A stretch of DNA of 64,000 bases from Adlercreutzia equolifaciens (GTDB taxonomy: Bacteria; Actinomycetota; Coriobacteriia; Coriobacteriales; Eggerthellaceae). Positions 44,120 to 52,082 of the stretch are shown piece by piece; position 1 is the first letter of the stretch, and each line of letters begins with the position of its first letter. The position numbers were made by a program, and so were the translations under genes. Below the pieces are notes generated by a model. It ran no database searches and had not been told where the DNA came from. It worked only from the letters and a program-made list of their open reading frames with translations. The stretch lies in NCBI RefSeq assembly GCF_029076695.1, contig NZ_JARFIK010000002.1, forward strand, positions 496,001 through 560,000, written 5' to 3'.

Positions 44120-44743
44120 ATGGCACATTACGCAATCGTCGTCGATACGAAGCGCTGCATCGGCTGCTGGTCCTGCGGCGTGGCCTGCAAGCTGGAGCAC
44201 AATATTCCCAATGATGTGTTTTGGAATCGCACCCTGACCGTGGGCGGCGACCAGCCGAACACCCCATCCGGTACCTACGGCAACTGCCAGATGTCCTTCA
44301 CACCCGTGCAGTGCAACCACTGCGACAACCCGGCTTGTGTGGAGGTGTGCCCCACGGGCTCTACCTACAAGGATACCGAGACGGGCATCGTCATGCAGAC
44401 CACCGATGAGTGCATCGGCTGCCAGAGCTGCGTGCAAGCCTGCCCCTATGAGGGCGTGCGCACCTTGCTTGATGCCGAGCCCCAGTACTACGTGGACTTC
44501 CCCGTGGGCAACCAGCTGGCCCAAGAGCACCGCGGCAACACCGTGGAGAAGTGCAACCTGTGCTATTTCCGCGTGGCCGAGGGCAAGGACCCGGCCTGCG
44601 TCGAGGGCTGCCCGGGCCGCGCCCGCTTCTTCGGCGATTTGGACGATCCGAACTCCGAGGTGTCAAAGCTTCTGGCCGAGCGCGAGAACTTCACGCTGCT
44701 GCCCGAAGAGGGCACCGGTCCCAACATCTACTACCTGTCCTAG
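44120..44743 (+). CDS. Four-cluster ferredoxin subunit (DmsB-like)
   Basis: This 207-residue electron-transfer subunit has four cysteine groups (CIGCWSCGVACKLEHN, CNHCDNPACVEVCPTG, CIGCQSCVQACPYE, CNLCYFRVAEGKDPACVEGCP), matching the 4[4Fe-4S] pattern of DmsB/PhsB/NrfC proteins. No signal peptide is present, so it would ride with the Tat-exported catalytic subunit. It begins three bases after that subunit's gene. Confidence 0.94.
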   Translation: MAHYAIVVDTKRCIGCWSCGVACKLEHNIPNDVFWNRTLTVGGDQPNTPSGTYGNCQMSFTPVQCNHCDNPACVEVCPTGSTYKDTETGIVMQTTDECIGCQSCVQACPYEGVRTLLDAEPQYYVDFPVGNQLAQEHRGNTVEKCNLCYFRVAEGKDPACVEGCPGRARFFGDLDDPNSEVSKLLAERENFTLLPEEGTGPNIYYLS

Positions 44744-44752
44744 GTAATCGCC

Positions 44753-44784
44753 GGCCGGTCCCGACCCCTCCCACGGGGCCGGCC
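44753..44784 (+). terminator. Stem-loop directly after the FeS subunit
   Basis: GGCCGGTCCC and GGGGCCGGCC form a 10-bp stem with one U-G pair and a 12-base loop, starting ten bases after the stop codon. No T-run follows, so it may protect the mRNA end or attenuate transcription. Confidence 0.45.
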
Positions 44785-44794
44785 CGCGCGATGG

Positions 44795-44844
44795 TATCAT
44801 GACCGCGCATCGACCGAACCGGGTCGATGCGCGCGTCGGTTTTT
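44795..44844 (+). promoter_or_regulatory. -10-like box and leader hairpin before torD-like gene
   Basis: TATCAT (44795-44800) is followed by GCGCATCGACC (44805-44815) and GGTCGATGCGC (44822-44832), a perfect 11-bp stem, then seven bases and TTTTT (44840-44844). It could be a terminator for the upstream genes or an internal promoter with a structured leader. Confidence 0.5.
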
Positions 44845-44878
44845 CGCCGGTCGGTGCATTGTTGTGAAGGAGGCCGCT

Positions 44879-45499
44879 GTGGCTACCAACCTTTCGAATA
44901 TGTTCTCGCTGCTGTCTGTGGGCTTTGCTGCGCCCACCCTCGAGCGAGCACGGCTGATGACCGAGGGCACTTTCGCCCGTGAGGTAGGGGAAACGTGGCG
45001 GGCGCTCGAACTTGACGAGGCAGATGCCACGGCCTTTGTCGAGGCCATGGCTGCCTACGAGGGGCGCGATGCCGAAGAGGTGCTCCACGAGATTCGCTGC
45101 GAGTACACACGGCTGTTCCTGGTTGATCACCTGATCGAGCACACGGAGGGGCCGTGGCGCAAGAAGGCCAACGGGCAGGACACGGTGTTCTACATGATCA
45201 ACGACATCTCTACCGGCGTGCAGGACTTCATGCGCGCTTGCGGTGTGGTGCGGCCCGCAGGCTACAACGACAGTGTGGATATGATCGACAACGAGTGGTA
45301 CTTCTGCAGCATTCTGGCCGAAGACCCGGCCTATCTGGCCGAGCACGGGCTGTCGGCCGAGGAGAAGCTGACGGAGTTCGTGGACGAGCATATGCGCCAG
45401 TGGGTGCCCGGATTCAGCGACCAGGTAATCGAACAGTCGCGCATTCCCTATTACCGCGCCTTGGCCCAACTGCAGAAAAAGCTGGTCGAAGCCTTGTAG
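44879..45499 (+). CDS. TorD/DmsD-like molybdoenzyme chaperone
   Basis: This 206-residue all-helical protein has the family signature EIRCEYTRLFLVDH near the middle. Such chaperones bind the Tat signal and hold the apo-molybdoenzyme until cofactor insertion. The GTG at 44879 follows GAAGGAGG. Its neighbour encoding a Tat molybdoenzyme is the expected client. Confidence 0.88.
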   Translation: MATNLSNMFSLLSVGFAAPTLERARLMTEGTFAREVGETWRALELDEADATAFVEAMAAYEGRDAEEVLHEIRCEYTRLFLVDHLIEHTEGPWRKKANGQDTVFYMINDISTGVQDFMRACGVVRPAGYNDSVDMIDNEWYFCSILAEDPAYLAEHGLSAEEKLTEFVDEHMRQWVPGFSDQVIEQSRIPYYRALAQLQKKLVEAL

Positions 45500-45593
45500 C
45501 GCGCGGGGCTGGCAGCGGCGGGCGCGGCCCGTGCGCCGAAGCCCCGGCTTCGCTATCATAGGGTGCATCGGCCGCGTTGGAGAGGGGAGGGGC

Positions 45594-46841
45594 ATGGCCA
45601 CCGGCGACCGCACGAACAAGATCGTCATCGAGCTGCACGGCGAGCGCTGCCTGCACGCGCGCAGCGTGGGCAGCGCCTGTTCGTTGTGCGCCGACTCGTG
45701 CCCTGGCACCGCTCTGCGGCTCGAGGGGCCCGGCGGTGCGCCCGTCATCAACCCGGCGCGCTGTATGCAGTGCGGCCAGTGCCTGACGGCGTGTCCCCTG
45801 GAGGTGTTCGAGTCCCCCAGTTTCACCGAGCGTCAGCTGGTGAACCGCATTAAAGGCGAGGAGCCGGTGAGTCTGCGGTGCTTTCTGCCCTACGGGCAAC
45901 TGGAGGCCCTCGGCCAGGGGCCGCGCACCTACCAGTTGGGCGCCTGCCTGGCTTCGCTGAGCCCCGGCGTCCTGTTCGAACTGGCCCTCTCCCGTCCTTG
46001 TGAGCTGCGCACCGAGCGCTGCGAGAGCTGCGGCCTGTTCGCGCGCTTGCGCCCCACCTTCGAGGCCAACGTGACGGCCGCTTTCCGCATGCTGCACGGC
46101 GTGCGCGCCTCGGCGAACCTTACGGAGTCGGCGCCGCTGTTCCTGCCGCGCTTGACCGTGCCCCAGGGAGATTCGCCTTTGGCAGCGCCCTCGGCCCGAG
46201 CCAGCATTCGCGCGCTGTTCGGCGGGGTGCGTCGCCAGGCGTCGCCGGCGAAGAAGCGCTCGCCGCTGGCCCTGCGTCAGCGCAGCAAGCACGTGCCCGT
46301 TTGGCGCCGCCGTGCGGCCGAGCTGTGGACGCGCCAGGGATTTTCCGCCTCGGGAGCCTGCGACTTCGCGTGGCCCGAGCTGGTGGCCGACCCTGAGAAG
46401 TGCCGGGCCTGCGGTGTGTGCATGCAGATGTGCCCCACGGGCTCCATCAGCCATTACCTCGAGGATGGCGTGTTCTCCCACGTGTTCGTGCCCGGCACCT
46501 GCGTGAACTGCGGGCTGTGTCTGGCGGTGTGCCCCGAGGGCGCGCTTTCCCGCGACTACCGTGCGTTCGCTCACCCCTTCCAGGGAGTGGAGTGCTTCTC
46601 GCGCGACGCCCACCGCTGCGAGCGCTGCGGCATGCCCGTGCTGAGCGGCGCCGACGACCGTTTGTGCCCGCCCTGCGCCGCCGAGGCGGCGCGCCCCAGT
46701 CTGGTGTCGCGCATCCGGGCCCAACTGGGCGTGGAATCGCCCGCTGAGCGCTCTGCGCGCGAGGGCGGTCGGGCCTGGGAGGTCGTGCCCGAAGCCCGGG
46801 ATGATGCCCCCAAGGTCAACGGAGAGGGGGAGCGGCCATGA
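45594..46841 (+). CDS. Polyferredoxin-like 4Fe-4S protein with C-terminal zinc-ribbon-like motif
   Basis: This 415-residue cytoplasmic protein has two cysteine clusters near the N-terminus (C29/C32/C36 with C19, and CMQCGQCLTACP from C57), a ~180-residue middle with further cysteines (RCESCGLFARL), then CRACGVCMQMCP and CVNCGLCLAVCPEG. A CERCGMP...CPPC pair that could bind zinc follows. It is likely an electron carrier for the molybdoenzyme pathway, loosely NapF-like; no named family fits fully. ATG 45594 follows GAGAGGGGAGGGG. Confidence 0.82.
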   Translation: MATGDRTNKIVIELHGERCLHARSVGSACSLCADSCPGTALRLEGPGGAPVINPARCMQCGQCLTACPLEVFESPSFTERQLVNRIKGEEPVSLRCFLPYGQLEALGQGPRTYQLGACLASLSPGVLFELALSRPCELRTERCESCGLFARLRPTFEANVTAAFRMLHGVRASANLTESAPLFLPRLTVPQGDSPLAAPSARASIRALFGGVRRQASPAKKRSPLALRQRSKHVPVWRRRAAELWTRQGFSASGACDFAWPELVADPEKCRACGVCMQMCPTGSISHYLEDGVFSHVFVPGTCVNCGLCLAVCPEGALSRDYRAFAHPFQGVECFSRDAHRCERCGMPVLSGADDRLCPPCAAEAARPSLVSRIRAQLGVESPAERSAREGGRAWEVVPEARDDAPKVNGEGERP

Positions 46842-47680
46842 GCGCGACTCCGGCCCGGTTGTCCGATCCCGCCACCGTGGCGGTGCTGCATCGGCTGTAC
46901 GAGCTGATGGACGATGCCTGCCGCAGGGCGAGCGACCTTGACTTGCCCGGCGCGGCCGTGCTGGCTGATGTGACCGCCCGCAGCCAAGGCCTTTCCCTGC
47001 GGAAGCTGCGCGAGGACTACGGGTTCTGCGCCGAGGCCGCCGAGGGGACGGCGCCGTTCGTTCGGCCCCTGGCCGAGCGTGAGCTGGCGGCGCTGGGGCG
47101 CAGCGCCGAGGACCGCCGCGCCCTGGCCCTGTGCGCCACGGCCAAGGGGGCGGAGCGCTCGGCGCTGATCGATCGTGCGCTCGGGGCCCGGATGGTGGAG
47201 ACGTTTCCGGGCTTGACGGAGGAGAGCTTCGATCAACTGGTCGAATTGGGCTACGGCTACGCCCGGGCTGTGGGGCATCCTGCCGCGGCCGCGGGCCTGT
47301 TCCCGGCGCCGGTGTTGCGTCAGCTGGTCGCATTCTGGCATCGGGTGGTGCTCATTGCCGCGCGGTTCGGCATGACGTCGCTGCAGGTGGTGGTGCTGGG
47401 CCGGGTGTGCGTCAGTCGTCCGGGGCTTTCCGCGGGGACGCGGGCCGAGGACCTGGGGCTGTCCGAGCGTTTTCTAGACGTGCAGATGGAGGGCTTGCGC
47501 GACCGCGGGCTGGTTCTTGAGGGCGATGTCCTGGGCTGCACCGAGGCAGGGTTCCAGCGCATCACCGACTTCACCCAGCGCTTGGCGGCTGCTCAGGCCG
47601 AGAAGTGGGAGGCATTGTCCGTGCCGGAGCGCACGGCCCTGGGTAAGCTGTTGCAGTACGTCCTGTACCTGTTCTCCTAG
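46838..47680 (+). CDS. Second tandem winged-helix-like protein
   Basis: This 280-residue protein has two helix-turn-helix-like stretches: one around residues 40-105 and a clearer one in the C-terminal half (MTSLQVVVLGRVCVSRPGLSAGTRAEDLGLSERFLDVQMEGLRDRGLV with the wing GDVLGCTEAGFQRI). The overall order resembles the regulator at 40860. The start overlaps the previous stop (ATGA), placing it inside the electron-transfer operon. The identification as a MarR-like double regulator is moderate. Confidence 0.6.
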   Translation: MSATPARLSDPATVAVLHRLYELMDDACRRASDLDLPGAAVLADVTARSQGLSLRKLREDYGFCAEAAEGTAPFVRPLAERELAALGRSAEDRRALALCATAKGAERSALIDRALGARMVETFPGLTEESFDQLVELGYGYARAVGHPAAAAGLFPAPVLRQLVAFWHRVVLIAARFGMTSLQVVVLGRVCVSRPGLSAGTRAEDLGLSERFLDVQMEGLRDRGLVLEGDVLGCTEAGFQRITDFTQRLAAAQAEKWEALSVPERTALGKLLQYVLYLFS

Positions 47681-47688
47681 GGGCGCCC

Positions 47689-48369
47689 ATGGTAGACGAG
47701 GCGCTGCTTGATTTCGGCCCGGCCGACGAGGAGGAACTGGAGGCCCTGCGCCTTCTGGCCTCCAGTTTGGCGCGCCTGTTCTCCTATCCCTCCGTCGAGG
47801 AGGCCCGGGTGTTCACCGACGGCGAGTCGGTGCAGTTTCTCATGGGCTTGGCTGCTCGTATCCAGGCGCCCGACGCCCTCTTGGAGCAGCGGGCTTCCCA
47901 GGCTCTGGCCTGGGCCGCCAAGCCCGCCGATGAGCGGGGCCAGACGATGCGCCGCGAGCTGACGCGCCTGTGCTATCGCCCCGAGGCCCCCGTGCCGCTG
48001 GAGGGCCGGCGCTGGGTGCGTCGCGATCCCGCCGAGCCCGAGGCGCGTCTGGGGGAGTCGGCCAGCGTGGCGCAGAGTTACCGTGCCGCCGGCCTGAAGC
48101 TGCGCGTCGGAGTGGTGGAGGGGTCCGATGCTCTTCCCACTGAGCTGGACTTTCTTGCTGCGGTGCTGGGCCAGGAGCTTGCTTTCGGGCGCGAGGGCAA
48201 CGGTGCCCAGGCGCTTGTCTGGAAGCGTCGCCGCACCGTGTTCGCCGAGCGGCACTTGGGGCCTCTGGCCCGCGCCGTGGGCCAGGGCATTGAGCGCCTC
48301 AGCACCTGGCCGCCGTTGCTGCTGTGGACGGCGCTGCTGCAAATTGCCGTGCATCGGTGCGGCTACTAG
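47689..48369 (+). CDS. Second TorD-like chaperone
   Basis: This 226-residue helical protein has N-terminal LRLLASSLARLFSYPSVEEARVFTDGE and a mid-region ELTRLCYRPEAPVPLEGRRW that correspond to the TorD family pattern (EYtrLF...P.P). It starts eight bases after the previous gene. A second chaperone next to a polyferredoxin suggests a second client or a division of labour; no second molybdoenzyme is within the window. Confidence 0.75.
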   Translation: MVDEALLDFGPADEEELEALRLLASSLARLFSYPSVEEARVFTDGESVQFLMGLAARIQAPDALLEQRASQALAWAAKPADERGQTMRRELTRLCYRPEAPVPLEGRRWVRRDPAEPEARLGESASVAQSYRAAGLKLRVGVVEGSDALPTELDFLAAVLGQELAFGREGNGAQALVWKRRRTVFAERHLGPLARAVGQGIERLSTWPPLLLWTALLQIAVHRCGY

Positions 48370-48482
48370 GCCTGGTCGCCTTTCGTCCATTGGGGAGCCC
48401 CGCAGGCTGTGCGGTCAACTATACTGAACGTGGTGCGCTTGAGCGGCGCGCGTTTTAAAGGGCAATTACAAAGGACAAACCT

Positions 48483-49172
48483 ATGGTGGAAGTTATTTGG
48501 CATGCCCGCGGGGGTCAGGGCGCCTTTACGGCGGCTCGGTGCCTGGGGGCCGCGGCGGCGCTTTCCGCGGGGCACTCGGCGCTGGCGTTTCCCACGTTCG
48601 GTCCCGAGCGGCGCGGCGCGCCCATGCGGGCCTTCACGAAGATCTCGGACGCGCCCATCGGCGACCGCAGCGCGGTGCAGAAGGCCGATTTCGTGGTGTA
48701 TCTGGATGAGACGCTGCTGGAGGACGGTTGGGAATCCGAGCTGAAAGAGGGCGGTCTCGTGCTGTTGAATACGCGCCGCGCCATCGATGATCCGCGCATC
48801 GTGGCGGTGGACGCCGACGGCATTTCCCAAGCGGTGCTGAAGCGCCCCATTCCCAACACTGTGTTCCTGGGCGTCATTCCGGCCCTGACCGACGTAGTTA
48901 ACTTGGCTGACATTCAGGAGGGCATCTGCGCCACCATGCCGGCCAAGCTTCACGAGAAGAATCTGGCCATTGTGGAGGCAGCTTACGGGCAGGTGGCCGA
49001 GCGGGAAATTGCGGGCGCGCGCTCGTTCGTCGAGGGCGAGCAGCCGGCCGTGGAGGTCACCCAGTCCCTGAATGAAAAGGACCCGCTGTTCAACTTGGCT
49101 GCCGAGATTCTGGTCGAGGGCGATTCCCTGGCCGACGGAGAGGAGAGGAGTGCCAATGGACGCGATTTCTAG
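48483..49172 (+). CDS. porG: 2-oxoacid:ferredoxin oxidoreductase subunit gamma
   Basis: This 229-residue subunit has the diagnostic start EVIWHARGGQGAFTAARCLGAAAALSAGHSALAFPTFGPERRGAPMRAFTKIS and PNTVFLGVIPALTDVV. Gamma helps form the CoA site in POR-type enzymes. AAAGGAC precedes the ATG; a TATACT box lies at about 48420. The first of four genes encoding one complex. Confidence 0.92.
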   Translation: MVEVIWHARGGQGAFTAARCLGAAAALSAGHSALAFPTFGPERRGAPMRAFTKISDAPIGDRSAVQKADFVVYLDETLLEDGWESELKEGGLVLLNTRRAIDDPRIVAVDADGISQAVLKRPIPNTVFLGVIPALTDVVNLADIQEGICATMPAKLHEKNLAIVEAAYGQVAEREIAGARSFVEGEQPAVEVTQSLNEKDPLFNLAAEILVEGDSLADGEERSANGRDF

Positions 49173-49578
49173 CCCGCGACGGCCCTTCACGCCGTTTCTG
49201 CGCGACGGGCTGTCAACACCGCCCGAGGAGTACGCGCGCAGCACTTGCTATACCGCCGGCTTCCTGACCTCGATCAATGCCGGTTGGCGTAGCGAGAAGC
49301 CCCTTATCGACCCGGTGCAGTGCACGCTCTGCCTGAACTGCTACATGTACTGCCCCGACGGCACCGTGTTCAAGGTGCGCGACGAAGAGGGCGTGCTCAC
49401 GGCCGTGGCCATCGACTACGATTTCTGCAAGGGCTGCGGGGTGTGCGCCAAGGTGTGTCCCGCCGACTGCATTGCCATGGTGGACGAGCATGCCGGTGAG
49501 AACGAGGGTGCCCCCGTTGACGAGGAAACAGCCGCGGGACTGCCGTCCGTCGACGGACCCGTTGGGGAGGTGGCATAG
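49156..49578 (+). CDS. porD: 2-oxoacid:ferredoxin oxidoreductase subunit delta (ferredoxin)
   Basis: This 140-residue 2[4Fe-4S] subunit has CTLCLNCYMYCPDG and CKGCGVCAKVCPADC and relays electrons from the thiamine site. The C-terminal ~25 residues are acidic and disordered-looking. It overlaps porG by 17 bases and abuts porA. Confidence 0.92.
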   Translation: MDAISSPRRPFTPFLRDGLSTPPEEYARSTCYTAGFLTSINAGWRSEKPLIDPVQCTLCLNCYMYCPDGTVFKVRDEEGVLTAVAIDYDFCKGCGVCAKVCPADCIAMVDEHAGENEGAPVDEETAAGLPSVDGPVGEVA

Positions 49579-50796
49579 ATGCGGAAGTTTCTTTCGGGCA
49601 ACGAGGCCTTTGCCGAGGGCGTGCGCCTGGCGCGTCCCCAGGTGATCAGCGCGTACCCCATTACGCCCCAAACTACCGTGGTGGAAGCGCTTTCGGTGAT
49701 GGTGGAAGAGGGCTCGCTGGATTGCGAGTACCTGCACGTGGAAAGCGAGCACACGGCCCTGTCGGCGGCCATCGGCGCGGCGGCCACGGGTGCGCGCACC
49801 TTTACGGCCACATCTTCCCAGGGTCTGCTGTACATGGCCGAGTGTCTGACCTATGCCTCGGGAGGCCGGTTCCCCATTGTGATGATGAACGCCAACCGCG
49901 CACTGGCGCTGCCGTGGAACATCTACGGCGACCAGCGCGACTCGCTGTCGCTTTTGGACCACGGCTGGATTCAGGTGTATGCCGAGAACAACCAGGAGGC
50001 GCTGGATCTGGCGCTCATGGCCTATGCCGTGGCCGAGGACGAGCGCGTGTCGCTGCCAGTGATGGTGAATGTGGACGGCTTCGCGCTTACCCATACCTAC
50101 GAGTCGGTGGAAATTCCCACGGCCGAGGAGGCCGATGCCTTCCTGCCGCCGTATCGCACTGACAATCAGTTCGACTTCGGCGCCCCGAAGAACATCGGTT
50201 ACTCCGCCGGTCCCGAGTACAACCGCTTCTACCAGTACCAGCACCACCGCGACATGCGCGCGGCGGAAGCGGTCGTTGCGGAAGTGGAGGCGCGGTTTGC
50301 GGAAACCGTGGGGCGTCAGTATCCGGGCATGGTTGAGACCTACCAGTGCGACGACGCGGAGTTCGTGCTGGTCACGCTGGGCTCGGCGGCGGGTTTGGCT
50401 CGCGATGTGGTAGACGGCCTGCGGGCGGCGGGGAAGCGCGCCGGCATGCTGCGCATCCGCTATCTGCGCCCGATGCCCGACCGCCTGATTGCGCAGGCCC
50501 TGGCCGGCGTGCGCGCCGTGGGCGTGCTGGAGCAGGATATCTCCTTCGGCGCCGAGGGCACCGTGTTCACCAATGTTCTGTCGGCCTTGGCCCGGCACGG
50601 GGCTTGTCCGCCGGCTCTGAACTTCATTGGGGGCTTGGGCGGCGACGATATCTCCCGCGCCCAGATGGAGGACGCCTTTGCCGCCTTGGAGCAGCTGGCC
50701 GGCACTCAGGAGCGCCTGGCCGACCCCGTGCGGTTCCTAGGCATCGACGACGCGCAGGTTGTTTCGGCGTCGGCAACGGAAGGAGGTGCGCGATGA
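49579..50796 (+). CDS. porA: 2-oxoacid:ferredoxin oxidoreductase subunit alpha
   Basis: This 405-residue subunit has the pyrimidine-side TPP region (ISAYPITPQTTVVEALS, VESEHTALSAAIGAAATGARTFTATSSQGLLYMAE) and the domain containing PIVMMNANRALALPWNIYGDQRD. This matches pyruvate:ferredoxin oxidoreductase alpha of the four-subunit type. The stop overlaps the porB start. Confidence 0.93.
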   Translation: MRKFLSGNEAFAEGVRLARPQVISAYPITPQTTVVEALSVMVEEGSLDCEYLHVESEHTALSAAIGAAATGARTFTATSSQGLLYMAECLTYASGGRFPIVMMNANRALALPWNIYGDQRDSLSLLDHGWIQVYAENNQEALDLALMAYAVAEDERVSLPVMVNVDGFALTHTYESVEIPTAEEADAFLPPYRTDNQFDFGAPKNIGYSAGPEYNRFYQYQHHRDMRAAEAVVAEVEARFAETVGRQYPGMVETYQCDDAEFVLVTLGSAAGLARDVVDGLRAAGKRAGMLRIRYLRPMPDRLIAQALAGVRAVGVLEQDISFGAEGTVFTNVLSALARHGACPPALNFIGGLGGDDISRAQMEDAFAALEQLAGTQERLADPVRFLGIDDAQVVSASATEGGAR

Positions 50797-51710
50797 GCGT
50801 CAACGCCCGTACCATTACCGACGAGGAATTCTTCTACGGTCATAAGGCCTGTCCGGGCTGCGGCGGTGCCCTGGTGGTGCGCCAGGCGCTGAAGGTGCTG
50901 GGACCGCAAGCCGTGGCCGCGCTGCCCGCCGGCTGTATGAGTGCCACGGGTTTCAACTTCCCGCAGCTGGCCTTCGGCAACAACGCCATGATCACGCCCT
51001 TCGCCGCCACGGCCTCGGTGCTTTCGGGCATTGAGGCAGGCTTGCGTGCTCAGGGGAAAAAGCCCGAGGAGTGCACCGTGGTGGGCTTCGCCGGTGACGG
51101 CGGCACGGCTGACATCGGGCTGCAGGCGCTGTCCGGCGCCATCGATCGCAACGACGACGTGCTCTATATCTGCTACGACAACGAGGCCTACATGAACACG
51201 GGCATTCAGAAGTCGAGCCTCACGCCGCGGGGCGCATCCACCACTACCACGCCGGCGGGTAAGAACGCCCACGGCTGCCTCACCAACAAGAAGAGCCTTT
51301 TCGAGATTGTGGCCGCCCATCATATTCCCTATGCTGCCACGGCGAGTGTGGGCTATCTGAACGACTTCATCAAGAAGGTGGAGCGCGCTCGCGACATCAA
51401 GGGAACCCGCTTTATCCACGTGATGGCGCCGTGCCCGGTGGGGTGGGGCTTCCCCAGCGCCGACATGGTGGATGTGGCGAAGGAGATTGTGGACACGGGC
51501 CTGTGGTACCTGGCCGAGTACGAGGGCGACGCGGTAAGCGGCGTTCCCGGCGGCGTGTTCCGCCTGAATCGCAACCCGAAGCAGTTCAAGCCTATCGAGC
51601 CCTATCTGCGTCGTCAGGGCCGTTTCAGCGCCGATGATGAGGCGGACTTGGCCGCCCTCGAGGCCGTTCGGGACGCCCAATGGGCCTTCATGCGCGAGCG
51701 GTGGGTGTAA
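50793..51710 (+). CDS. porB: 2-oxoacid:ferredoxin oxidoreductase subunit beta
   Basis: This 305-residue subunit binds the TPP diphosphate through GDGGTADIGLQALSGAIDRNDDVLYICYDNEAYMNTG, and the cysteine motif CPGCGGAL supports a [4Fe-4S] cluster. Together the four genes catalyse reversible 2-oxoacid + CoA + ferredoxin conversion to acyl-CoA + CO2; pyruvate is most likely. AGGAGG precedes the ATG. Confidence 0.93.
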   Translation: MSVNARTITDEEFFYGHKACPGCGGALVVRQALKVLGPQAVAALPAGCMSATGFNFPQLAFGNNAMITPFAATASVLSGIEAGLRAQGKKPEECTVVGFAGDGGTADIGLQALSGAIDRNDDVLYICYDNEAYMNTGIQKSSLTPRGASTTTTPAGKNAHGCLTNKKSLFEIVAAHHIPYAATASVGYLNDFIKKVERARDIKGTRFIHVMAPCPVGWGFPSADMVDVAKEIVDTGLWYLAEYEGDAVSGVPGGVFRLNRNPKQFKPIEPYLRRQGRFSADDEADLAALEAVRDAQWAFMRERWV

Positions 51711-51819
51711 GCCCCTGCTGCGGACCGTGCTGATCACAGGTGCGGCCCGTGGCACGTTGGCCGGAGAAGGAGGATCGCCGTCCGAGAGCGCGCTGCGTCC
51801 GCGAAGGGCGGCGATGCGC

Positions 51820-51825
51820 TATAAT
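51820..51825 (+). promoter_or_regulatory. -10 box of the tRNA-Arg gene
   Basis: A consensus TATAAT lies 29 bases before the tRNA 5' end. The -35 is weak. Confidence 0.5.
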
Positions 51826-51854
51826 GGCAAACCGTCGAGACGGCTCGACCACAG

Positions 51855-51930
51855 GCGCCCATGGCTCAACGGATAGAGCATCGGACTTCTAATCCGACGG
51901 TTGCAGGTTCGATTCCTGCTGGGCGCACCA
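51855..51930 (+). tRNA. tRNA-Arg (anticodon TCT)
   Basis: The acceptor GCGCCCA pairs with TGGGCGC, followed by discriminator A and an encoded CCA. The anticodon stem TCGGA/TCCGA carries the loop CTTCTAA, so the anticodon is TCT (51888-51890). The T arm GCAGG-TTCGATT-CCTGC is perfect. Confidence 0.97.
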
Positions 51931-51939
51931 GGGAATTGC

Positions 51940-51977
51940 AGGCCAGAGGGGTAAAGTCCTCTGGCCTTTTTATTTTA
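51940..51977 (+). terminator. Rho-independent terminator of tRNA-Arg
   Basis: AGGCCAGAGG and CCTCTGGCCT form a perfect 10-bp stem with an 8-base loop, followed by TTTTATTTT. Confidence 0.92.
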
Positions 51978-52082
51978 ACGAGGGGCGCAGCGGGCGAAGA
52001 CGGGGCAAGAAGGGGAGAACGCGGCAGGGATCGCGCGCGGAGCGTGCCTGTTCGCAGTTTCCTTCTCCCAGGGCAAAGCCCC

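Noticed and set aside
41588-44530. 980-codon minus-strand frame antisense to the molybdoenzyme genes
   Set aside because: It spans two real genes and an intergenic gap with His/Val/Gly-rich shadow composition.
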